Source: Actinomycetota bacterium (GTDB lineage: Bacteria; Actinomycetota; Actinomycetes; Mycobacteriales; Micromonosporaceae). From it: a stretch of DNA of 57,452 bases. The notes beneath the pieces were generated by a model, which made no database searches, was not told the DNA's origin, and was given only the letters and a program-made list of their open reading frames with translations. Position numbers and translations under genes: made by a program. The stretch is from the NCBI GenBank assembly GCA_005885555.1, contig VAWN01000005.1, positions 1 through 57,452 on the forward strand, in the 5' to 3' direction. Below are positions 49,278 to 56,915 of this stretch, one piece after another; the first letter of the stretch is position 1; each line of letters starts with the position of its first letter.

Positions 49278-52048
49278 GCGAACCGGAACCCGTGGAACCC
49301 GGTCGCCGCTTCGAGGCGGTCGTCTTCGGCTGGTCGGGTACCGCCGTCGCCGACCCGGCCGAAGACGCCGGCCGGCTGCGCAAGCTCGTCGAGGAGCTGT
49401 GCGCGCACGGCCTGGACCTGTACCTGGTGACCGGCGCGCGGCTGCCCGAGGTCGACGGCCGGTTGCAGGCCCGCCCGGTCGGCCCCGGCCGGCTGTACCT
49501 GTGCGTCGACGAGGGCTCGGAGGTGCACCGGGTCGGCGTGGACGGTACCCGGCTCGTCCACCGCCGCACCGCGACGCCGGCCGAGGAGGCGGCGCTGGAC
49601 CGGGCCGCGCGGGTGACCGTCGACGCGCTCGCCCGCCGCGACGTGCCCGCCGCCGTGGTACCCCGGCTGAACCGGCGCGCGATCGACCTGGCACCCGGCA
49701 CGGAGGAGCCGGCCGCCGCGGTACGCAAGCGCCTGCGCGCGTCGGGCCGGCTCAGCCTGTACGGCATCGTGGAGCTCGCGACCGACGCGGCGCTGCGGGC
49801 CGGGCTGCCCGATCCGCGGGTGACCAGCGACGGCCGGTACGTCCAGATCGGGCTGACCGACCGGGCCGATGCCGCCCGCTGGGTGCTCGACGACCTGCGC
49901 CGCCGCGGTATCGCGCCGCGCCTGGTGCTGTTCGCCGGTGCCGCGTTCGGCCGGATCCGCGGGGTACCCGGTGCCGACGCGCCGCTGCTGGTACCGGAGG
50001 CCAGCCGGTCGGTGGCGGTGTCGGTCGGGGCGGAGCCGGCCGGCGTCCCGGCCGGGGTGACCGTGCTCGGCGGCGGGCCGGCCCGGTTCCTCGCGCTGCT
50101 GGCCGACCAGCTGGAACGGCGGCGCCGCGGCGACGTACCCGACGTCGACGACACCCCCGACTGGACGCTGACCGTCGACGGGCTCGACCCGGATCTGGAG
50201 CGGGTGCACGAGACGCTGCTCGCGATCGCGGACGGCCGGCTCGGTACCCGCGGCACTCCGCTGCTCGCCCACCCGGCCACCGATCCCGGCGTGCGGGCGG
50301 CCGGCGTCTATGCCGGTACCGGCGCCGACAGTGAGCTGGCCGGGTGCCCGGACTGGACGACGCTGCCCGGTACCGTGAGCGACCCGACCCTGCTGCGCCG
50401 CCGCCTCGACCTGCGCACCGGGGTGCTGCGCCAGGACGGTCCGGTCGCGGCGCTGCAGTTCAGCTCGCTGGCCCGCCCGGCCACGGTGGTGCTGCGGGCC
50501 GAGGGACCGCCCGGACGGCTGCCGGGAACCGACCGGTACACCTTGCCGGGACCGTTCGCGGCGGCGCTCAGTGACCTGTGCCGCGACGGCCGGCTGGACC
50601 GCCTCGGCGGGTATGCGCCCGACGAAGCCGACGCCCGGGCCGCCCGAGCCACCGCCGAGGAGCTGGGCTTCGACCGCCTGCTGGCCGAGCACCGCGCCGC
50701 CTGGGCCGCCCGGTGGGACGCGGCCGACGTGGTGGTGCTCGACGGCGATCCGGAGCTGCAGCTGGCGATCCGGTTCGCGCTGTTCCACATGATGGCCTCG
50801 GTCGCCGACGAGGGCGAGGCGGCGGTCGGCGCGCGGGGCCTGGTCGGCGGCGGGTACCGCGGCCACGTCTTCTGGGACAGCGACGTGTTCGTGCTGCCGT
50901 TCCTCGCCGCCACCCATCCCGCCGCGGCCCGCGCCATGCTGGAGTACCGCATCCGCCGCCTGGACGCGGCCCGTGCGGGCGCCCTGCGGCGCGGCAACCG
51001 GGGCGCCCGGTTCCCGTGGGAGTCCGCGGTCGACGGGTTCGACGTGACCCCGTCGTTCGGCCGGCTGCCGAGCGGCGAGATCGCCCGGATCCGCACCGGC
51101 GAGGCGGAGGAGCACATCACCGCCGACGTCGCCTGGGCCGCCTCCTGCTACCTGGACTGGACCGGCGACACCGAGTTCGCCGAAGGGCCCGGACGCGAAC
51201 TGGTCCTGGAGACCGCGCGGTACTGGGCGTCGCGGATCCGCCTGGATAGCGAGGGCCGCGGGCACATCTACGGCGTGATCGGGCCGGACGAGTACCACGA
51301 GCCGGTCGACGACAACACGTTCACCAACGTGATGGCGCGGTGGAACCTCAAGCGGGCGGCCGCGCTGGACGGTGCCGAAGGCGCCTGCTGGCGGCGCCTG
51401 GCCGACGCGCTCGTCGACGGGTTCGACCCGATGAGCCGGCTCTACGAGCAGTTCGCCGGCTTCTTCGACCTGGAGCCGTTGCTCATCGCCGACGTGGCGC
51501 CGCGCCGGCCGATCGCGGCCGAGCTGCTGCTCGGGGTACCCCGCACCCGCGCGTCCCAGGTCGTCAAGCAGCCGGACGTGCTGATGCTGCACCATCTGGT
51601 ACCCGACGAGATGGCGCCCGACTCGCTCGGCGCCAACCTCGACTTCTACGAGCCGCGCACCGCGCACGGCAGCTCCCTGTCCCCGGCCGTGCACGCCAGC
51701 CTGCTGGCCCGCGCGGGCCGGTTCCGCGACGCGCTCGCCGCGCTGCGCATCGCCGCCCGCATCGACCTCGACGACATCAGCGGCAGCACGGCGAGCGGGC
51801 TGCACGTGGCGACCATGGGCGGGCTGTGGCAGGCGCTGGTGTTCGGGTTCGCCGGGGTGCGGCCGCGCGGCGACACGCTCGTCGTCGATCCGCGCATCCC
51901 GCCGCAGTGGGGCGGACTGCAGATACGGCTGCGGTTCCGGGGAAAGCCGTTCGTCCTGCGCATCGACCATCAGTCCGTCGAGCTGGACGCGGCCGGCGCC
52001 CTGGCGCTGACCCGGCGCGACGGTCACTGGGAGGTACACGCGCCATGA
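49274..52048 (+). CDS. HAD-like domain fused to a GH65 disaccharide phosphorylase
   Basis: The 924-residue protein has an N-terminal HAD-like domain (residues about 10-270) and a C-terminal GH65 phosphorylase (about 300-924), like OtsB1 of Mycobacterium tuberculosis. GH65 residues: FWDSDVFVLPF, the general-acid glutamate in YGVIGPDEYHEP and phosphate-binding HGSSLSPAVHA. The HAD nucleophile motif DxDxT reads FGWSGTAV, with both aspartates replaced by glycine and serine, so this half cannot form a phospho-Asp. GH65 could phosphorolyse trehalose or a similar disaccharide. Both ends overlap neighbouring USP genes by 4 nt. Confidence 0.9.
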   Translation: MSEPEPVEPGRRFEAVVFGWSGTAVADPAEDAGRLRKLVEELCAHGLDLYLVTGARLPEVDGRLQARPVGPGRLYLCVDEGSEVHRVGVDGTRLVHRRTATPAEEAALDRAARVTVDALARRDVPAAVVPRLNRRAIDLAPGTEEPAAAVRKRLRASGRLSLYGIVELATDAALRAGLPDPRVTSDGRYVQIGLTDRADAARWVLDDLRRRGIAPRLVLFAGAAFGRIRGVPGADAPLLVPEASRSVAVSVGAEPAGVPAGVTVLGGGPARFLALLADQLERRRRGDVPDVDDTPDWTLTVDGLDPDLERVHETLLAIADGRLGTRGTPLLAHPATDPGVRAAGVYAGTGADSELAGCPDWTTLPGTVSDPTLLRRRLDLRTGVLRQDGPVAALQFSSLARPATVVLRAEGPPGRLPGTDRYTLPGPFAAALSDLCRDGRLDRLGGYAPDEADARAARATAEELGFDRLLAEHRAAWAARWDAADVVVLDGDPELQLAIRFALFHMMASVADEGEAAVGARGLVGGGYRGHVFWDSDVFVLPFLAATHPAAARAMLEYRIRRLDAARAGALRRGNRGARFPWESAVDGFDVTPSFGRLPSGEIARIRTGEAEEHITADVAWAASCYLDWTGDTEFAEGPGRELVLETARYWASRIRLDSEGRGHIYGVIGPDEYHEPVDDNTFTNVMARWNLKRAAALDGAEGACWRRLADALVDGFDPMSRLYEQFAGFFDLEPLLIADVAPRRPIAAELLLGVPRTRASQVVKQPDVLMLHHLVPDEMAPDSLGANLDFYEPRTAHGSSLSPAVHASLLARAGRFRDALAALRIAARIDLDDISGSTASGLHVATMGGLWQALVFGFAGVRPRGDTLVVDPRIPPQWGGLQIRLRFRGKPFVLRIDHQSVELDAAGALALTRRDGHWEVHAP

Positions 52049-52806
52049 CCCGCGTACTTGCCGCGATAGACAACAGCCTCGCCGCGAGCCCCGTGCTGGC
52101 CATCGCCCGCGCGCTCGCGCCGCTGCTGGACAGCGACGTCGAGGTGCTGCACCTGGTGGAGAACGGTGACCGGATGGCCACGCAGGCGGCCCTGGCGGCG
52201 GGGCTCACCCTGACCAGCCGCCGCGGTCCGGTGATCAAGAGCATCATCGAGGCCGGGCGCTGCGCCGACGTCGCGGTACTGGTGGTCGGCGCCCGCGGTA
52301 CCCCGGCCGGGCCGCGGCCGTTGGGGGGTACCGCACTCGCGGTCGCGACCGGGCTGCCGAAGCCGATCGTCGTGGTACCGCCGGACGCGCACATCACCGG
52401 TGTCATCCGCCGGGTGCTGGTACCGGTCGAGGGCGCGCCGGCCGGCACCGCCCCGATCCTCGACGTGGTCGAGGACGCCGAGCTGGACATGATCGTGCTG
52501 CACGTGTACGAGGAGGACTCGCTGCCCGCGTTCACCGACCAACCGCAGCACTGGCAGGAGACGTGGGCGCGGGAGTTCGTCCGCCGGTACTGCCCGTGGC
52601 ACACCGGTCCCCTCCGCCTGGAGACCCGGGTCGGGCGGGCCGAGGACCTGATACCGCGGGTGGCCGAGGAGGTCAACGCCGACATCATCGCGCTGGGCTG
52701 GACGCTGGACCTGGGGCCGGGGCGGGCGCCGACGGTACACGGCGTGCTGGACCGTTCCCGGCGGCCGGTGCTGCTCGTCCCGGTGGCCATCGGGCACCCG
52801 TACTGA
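52045..52806 (+). CDS. Tandem universal stress protein, second in the cluster
   Basis: The 253-residue protein has two USP domains, starting RVLAAIDNSLAASPVL and RRVLVPVEGAPAGTAP. The first carries GARGTPAGPRPLGGTA, an ATP-loop pattern (G-x2-G-x9-GT); the second ends with SRRPVLLVPV. It is the last gene of the USP-GH65-USP operon and is followed by the P-type ATPase. Confidence 0.9.
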   Translation: MTRVLAAIDNSLAASPVLAIARALAPLLDSDVEVLHLVENGDRMATQAALAAGLTLTSRRGPVIKSIIEAGRCADVAVLVVGARGTPAGPRPLGGTALAVATGLPKPIVVVPPDAHITGVIRRVLVPVEGAPAGTAPILDVVEDAELDMIVLHVYEEDSLPAFTDQPQHWQETWAREFVRRYCPWHTGPLRLETRVGRAEDLIPRVAEEVNADIIALGWTLDLGPGRAPTVHGVLDRSRRPVLLVPVAIGHPY

Positions 52807-52821
52807 AATCCCGGCAGCGGC

Positions 52822-52835
52822 GGGTCCTTCGCCCC
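52822..52835. promoter_or_regulatory. DosR-box-like sequence upstream of the P-type ATPase gene
   Basis: GGGTCCTTCGCCCC matches the DosR-type consensus GGGACTTTNGTCCC at 10 of 13 fixed positions. It lies 35 nt before the ATG of the ATPase, the same distance as the site before the first USP. Functional proof is lacking. Confidence 0.4.
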
Positions 52836-52870
52836 GGTCGCTTTCCGGGCCGGTCGGGCATGATCGGACC

Positions 52871-55339
52871 ATGCCGGCCACCCCGACGACCGCCACGCAT
52901 GGACTCTCGTCGGCGGGGCTGTCATCGGTCGAGGCGGCCGCCCGCCTCGACCGGGTCGGGCCGAACCGCCTGCCGGCGCAGCCGCGGGTACCGCTGTGGC
53001 GCCGGGTGGCGATGCAGCTGCGCGACCCGCTGGTGGTCGTGCTGCTGGCCGCCGCGGCACTGACCGTCGGCACCGGCGACTGGACCGACGCGGCCGTCAT
53101 CGCGCTGGTGATCGCGGTCAACACGTCGGTCGGGGTGGCCCAGGAGGTCAAGGCGGACCGGGCCATCACCGCCCTCGCCGCGCTCGCGACACCGACGGCA
53201 CGGGTCGTGCGCGACGGCGTGCAGCACCCGGTACCGGCGGCCGACGTGGTACCCGGCGACCTGCTCGTGCTCGCCGAGGGCGACATCGTGCCGGCCGACG
53301 CGACGGTGGTGCAGGCGGCCGCCCTGCTCGTCGACGAGTCGGCGCTGACCGGCGAGTCGGTACCCGTGGACAAGGCGACCGACACGACCGTCTCCGCCGG
53401 TACCGTCGTGGTCCGCGGCCGCGGCCGCGCGGTGGTGACCGCGACCGGCACCGCCAGCGCGATGGGCCGCATCGCCGCGCTGATGGTCACCGGATCCGGC
53501 CTGACCCCGTTGCAGCGGCGGCTGGTCGGCGTCGGCCGGGCGCTCGCCGTGGCGGCCGTCGTGCTGTGCGCGGTGGTCCTGGTGCTCGGGCTGGTGCGCG
53601 GCCAACCGGTGCAGCTGATGGTGATCACCGCGATCAGCCTGGTGGTCGCCGCGGTACCCGAGTCGCTGCCGGCCGTGGTGACGCTCGCCCTGGCGCTGGG
53701 CGCCCGGCGGATGGCCGCGCGCAACGCGCTGGTCCGCCGGCTGCCCGCGGTCGAGACGCTCGGGTCGGTGACGGTCATCGCGACCGACAAGACCGGCACG
53801 CTCACCGAGGGCCGGATGGCCGTGCGCGAGGTGTGGGCCGCGGACGGGGCGACCGGCACCGACGTGCTCGCCGCCGCGGCGCTGTGCAACGACGCGGTGC
53901 TGCGGCCTTCCGGCGACGGTACCGGTGACGTCGCGCTCGGCGACCCGACGGAGACCGCGCTGCTGGCCGCGGCCCGCGCGCACGGCCTGGATCCGGCGGC
54001 CCGGCTCCCGCGCCTTTCGGAGGTACCGTTCGACAGCGCGCGCAAGCGGATGACCACCGTGCACCGCCGGCCCGACGGCGGGGTACGCGTGGTCTGCAAG
54101 GGCGCGCCGGAAGCGGTGCTCCCCTTGACCGGCCACACCGACGTGCTGGCCCGGGCCGAGGCGATGGCCCGCCGCGGGTACCGTGTCCTCGCCGTCGCTG
54201 CGGCCGACCTGGCGGAAGTCCCCGACGACCCGGACCGGGAACTGCGCCTGCTGGGCCTCGTCGGCATGCACGACCCGGCCCGCCCCTCGGCGGCCGCGAC
54301 GATCGCGGCGTGCCGCGAGGCCGGCATCACCCCGGTGCTCATCACCGGCGACCACCCGGTCACCGCCCACGCGATCGCCGCCGAGGTCGGCATCAGTGCC
54401 GATCAGGTCTTCGCCCGGGCCACCCCCGAGCAGAAGCTGGACATCATCCAGGCCCGCCGCGCCGCCGGTGACGTGGTGGCGATGACCGGCGACGGCGTCA
54501 ACGACGGCCCGGCGCTGCGCCGCGCGGACATCGGGGTGGCGATGGGCCGGCGCGGTACCGAGGTCGCCCGGCAGGCCGCCGACCTGGTACTCGCCGACGA
54601 CGAACTGGCCACGGTCGTGCACGCGGTCGAGGAGGGCCGGCGGGTTTACGCGAACATCCGGCGGTTCCTGCTGTACGCGCTGGCCGGCGGTACCGCCGAG
54701 ATCGCGGTGATGCTCGGCGGACCGTTCCTGGGCCTGGCGCTGCCGCTGTTGCCGGCGCAGATCCTGTGGGTGAACCTGTTGACGCACGGGCTGCCGGGTG
54801 TGGCGCTGGGCAGCGAACCGGCCCCGCCCGGCGTGATGCGCCAGCCGCCGCGCCCGCCCGCGGAAAGCGTGCTCGGTGCCGGGCTGTGGCAGCGGATCCT
54901 GCGGGTCGGCGTGGTCATCGCCGGGGTCACGCTGGCGGTCGGGGTGTGGGGGCATGCGACCGGCCGGCCGTGGCAGAGCATGGCCTTCTTCTCACTCGGC
55001 GCGACCCAGCTCGCGGTCGCGATCGGGTCGCGCGCCCGTCCGGGTACCCGGGCCAACCCGCTGCTGCTCGTCGCCGTGGCCGGTGCCCTGGCGCTGCAGT
55101 TCGCCGGGCTGTACCTGCCGCTGCTGCGCGACCTGCTCGGTACCCGACCGGTGGCGCTGCCGGACCTGCTGGTGATCTGTGTGCTGTCCAGCCTCGGGTA
55201 CGCCGCGGTCCGGCTGGACCGGGTCGTGCACCGCGACCGTCCAGCGGCGCCGACGGGGCCTACGGCTGGTGCGGCGGGGCCTACGGCTGGTCGAGCAGGG
55301 CCGCGCACGCGTCGACCGCGCGGTCGGCGAAGCCGGTGA
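52871..55339 (+). CDS. ctpF: P-type cation ATPase, CtpF-like (type II)
   Basis: The 822-residue pump has the actuator TGES motif (DESALTGESVPVDK), the M4 signature VVAAVPESLPAVVTLAL, the phosphorylation site ATDKTGTLTEG, the nucleotide-domain CKGAPEAVLPL and the hinge MTGDGVNDGPALRRADIG. PESLP instead of CPC indicates a calcium- or alkali-cation-type pump and excludes a heavy-metal pump. Ten helices are expected. The last about 35 residues are a low-complexity tail containing a duplicated AGPTAG unit from a 15-nt repeat (55255-55269 and 55276-55290). In Mycobacterium tuberculosis ctpF is DosR regulated. Confidence 0.92.
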   Translation: MPATPTTATHGLSSAGLSSVEAAARLDRVGPNRLPAQPRVPLWRRVAMQLRDPLVVVLLAAAALTVGTGDWTDAAVIALVIAVNTSVGVAQEVKADRAITALAALATPTARVVRDGVQHPVPAADVVPGDLLVLAEGDIVPADATVVQAAALLVDESALTGESVPVDKATDTTVSAGTVVVRGRGRAVVTATGTASAMGRIAALMVTGSGLTPLQRRLVGVGRALAVAAVVLCAVVLVLGLVRGQPVQLMVITAISLVVAAVPESLPAVVTLALALGARRMAARNALVRRLPAVETLGSVTVIATDKTGTLTEGRMAVREVWAADGATGTDVLAAAALCNDAVLRPSGDGTGDVALGDPTETALLAAARAHGLDPAARLPRLSEVPFDSARKRMTTVHRRPDGGVRVVCKGAPEAVLPLTGHTDVLARAEAMARRGYRVLAVAAADLAEVPDDPDRELRLLGLVGMHDPARPSAAATIAACREAGITPVLITGDHPVTAHAIAAEVGISADQVFARATPEQKLDIIQARRAAGDVVAMTGDGVNDGPALRRADIGVAMGRRGTEVARQAADLVLADDELATVVHAVEEGRRVYANIRRFLLYALAGGTAEIAVMLGGPFLGLALPLLPAQILWVNLLTHGLPGVALGSEPAPPGVMRQPPRPPAESVLGAGLWQRILRVGVVIAGVTLAVGVWGHATGRPWQSMAFFSLGATQLAVAIGSRARPGTRANPLLLVAVAGALALQFAGLYLPLLRDLLGTRPVALPDLLVICVLSSLGYAAVRLDRVVHRDRPAAPTGPTAGAAGPTAGRAGPRTRRPRGRRSR
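55255..55290 (+). repeat. 15-nt tandem repeat in the ATPase tail
   Basis: GGGGCCTACGGCTGG occurs at 55255-55269 and 55276-55290, a period of 21 nt. It keeps the frame and overlaps the 3' end of the convergent gene. Confidence 0.8.
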
Positions 55340-55598
55340 GGGAAAGGTCGAGCCGCCGGCCGGCCCGCTCGGCGACCACGCCACCGTCGGGGGCGTCGCG
55401 CAGCCGGGCGCCGCGGCCGAGGGTACGGCGGGCGGCCAGGGTCAGCGCCTCGTGCAGTTGCGGGTACCGCGGGTCGTCGCGCAGTCGCAGCACCGCCTCG
55501 TAGGCCGCGGCGCGCAGCGTCTCGTACCCTTCCCGGTGCGCGGCGAGCACCGTGGCCCGCGCCTCCCGGCGGGCCCGCGTGGCGTTCGGTTGAGTCAT
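55281..55598 (-). CDS. V-ATPase subunit E-like protein
   Basis: The 105-residue protein is helical at its N-terminus (TRARREARATVLAAHREGYE) with a C-terminal part AARRTLGRGARLRDAPDGGV and AERAGRRLDLSLTGFADRAV. The last part resembles the C-terminal globular region of archaeal/V-type ATPase subunit E. No catalytic or membrane subunit of such an ATPase is in the window. It overlaps the ATPase gene end by 59 nt convergently. Assignment is by pattern and moderate. Confidence 0.6.
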   Translation of the reverse strand: MTQPNATRARREARATVLAAHREGYETLRAAAYEAVLRLRDDPRYPQLHEALTLAARRTLGRGARLRDAPDGGVVAERAGRRLDLSLTGFADRAVDACAALLDQP

Positions 55599-55786
55599 GA
55601 CCGCTCCCAGGTGGGCAGCGGGATGTCCGCGTCGCCGGCCACCGCCGACAGCTCCACGCGGACATGCGCTATGACGAGGTCGAGAACCATCGGCAGGCGC
55701 TGTGCCGCCCGCGTACGGATCGCTTCGGCCTCCTGCGCGGCGCGGGCCCCCAGCGCGGCAACCTCATCCTCGACCACCGGTTCCAT
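55595..55786 (-). CDS. Short coiled-coil protein, V-ATPase subunit G/H-like
   Basis: The 63-residue protein is mostly one helix rich in Ala, Glu and Arg: DEVAALGARAAQEAEAIRTR then AAQRLPMVLDLVIAHVRVEL. Its heptad character and place directly before an E-like gene are what is expected of a G/H-type stalk subunit. The TGA overlaps the next ATG as ATGA. No other subunits are seen. Confidence 0.5.
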   Translation of the reverse strand: MEPVVEDEVAALGARAAQEAEAIRTRAAQRLPMVLDLVIAHVRVELSAVAGDADIPLPTWERS

Positions 55787-55888
55787 GCCTCAACGGTCCC
55801 CCGCGCCGGTGCTGCCGGGCAGGGAGGAAGTCCCCGCCACCGCCGGCCGGAAGCCCTGACCCGCGCGCCGCGGGGCAGCAGGCGCGTG

Positions 55889-56430
55889 TCAGTGGCCCGG
55901 GGCGCGGACGAGCCCCGCGGCGCCGTACCCGCTCAGCGACAGGCTCACCACGTCGCAGCACCGTGCGGTTCTCCCAGCGGCGCGCCGCCCGGACACCGGC
56001 CGGGTGCCGTCGACCGGTACCGTCGCAAAGCCGCGCGCCTCGGCGAGGCTGACCACGCGCTCGCCGTAGAGCCGGTCCTTCTCGATCCGGTTGGCCAGTG
56101 CCTGCCGGGCATCCGCGGTGGGTGGCAGCGGGCGGCGCTCCAGGACCGAGCGCTGGAACCGTGGCGTGGCAACGAGAAACACGGCCGCGTCACCACGCGG
56201 TACCAGATCCGGCGGGCCAGCGCCTCGAACTCGGCCGCCTGCGCTGCGGGTGTCTGCCCGAGCCACTGGTCGTCCGGGCTGCGCTCCGGCTCCGGGAGCC
56301 GCGCCTCGTGGCTGTACCAGAACGCGTCCAGCGGAAAGACCGGCAATCCGTGCCGGCCGGCGAGCATCCGGGTCACCGTCGTCTTGCCCGAGCCGGTACC
56401 CCCGCCGACCCAGACGGTGACTCCGGACAT
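55889..56430 (-). pseudogene. P-loop adenylate-kinase-like protein broken by a frameshift
   Basis: The first frame starts MSGVTVWVGGGTGSGKTTVT with a Walker A and continues LPVFPLDAFWYSHEARLPEP to FEALARRIW. A second frame continues PPDLVPRGDAAVFLVATPRF then NRIEKDRLYGERVVSLAEAR, the C-terminal half of the same family. The switch falls near 56205-56225, at a GGTACC. Since about 30-60 residues that normally lie between the halves seem absent, this is more likely a deletion than a single-base error. The gene is probably inactive. Confidence 0.7.
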
Positions 56431-56459
56431 GGCGTGACGGTACCGGTTACGCTGTCGCC

Positions 56460-56915
56460 GTGCGGGTCCGCATCGAAGGGTACGACCTTCCCGGGCGGGA
56501 CTGCGGCGCCGCCGGCGACTTCCCCGGGTACCGCAACATCCACGTCGGCGTGCAGCGCCGCGACCGGCCGACCGAGTGGCTCGACCTGCAGCCGGCCGAC
56601 GCGTCGGCGGTGGCCTGGGACCTGGACTGCCGCGACGCCACGGTGACCGGCGGCGCCCTGGACCTGCGCGGCTCGCACATCCAGGGCGGCCCCGGCCGGC
56701 GCTTCATCTACCTCTCGTGGGGCGAGGTCGACCGGGCCGGCACGTTCACCATGTTCCGGCGCGCCAAGCTCTGGCTCGACGGCGTGGAGCCGGACACCGC
56801 ACAGGCCGCGCTCGCGGCCGGCCGGCTCACCGCGCGGCTCGCGCTCACCGACACCAAAGGCCATCCGCTGTGCGCGGCGGTACGGCCACCGAAGGTCACC
56901 TGGATGGCTAACTGA
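56460..56915 (+). CDS. DUF5990 family protein
   Basis: The 151-residue protein starts VRVRIEGYDLPGRDC and includes HVGVQRRDRPTEWLDLQP and IYLSWGEVDRAGTFTMFRRA, the pattern of DUF5990, a small beta-sandwich family of unknown function found in actinobacteria. The start is GTG. Its stop overlaps the next ATG by 1 nt (TGATG). Confidence 0.82.
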   Translation: MRVRIEGYDLPGRDCGAAGDFPGYRNIHVGVQRRDRPTEWLDLQPADASAVAWDLDCRDATVTGGALDLRGSHIQGGPGRRFIYLSWGEVDRAGTFTMFRRAKLWLDGVEPDTAQAALAAGRLTARLALTDTKGHPLCAAVRPPKVTWMAN

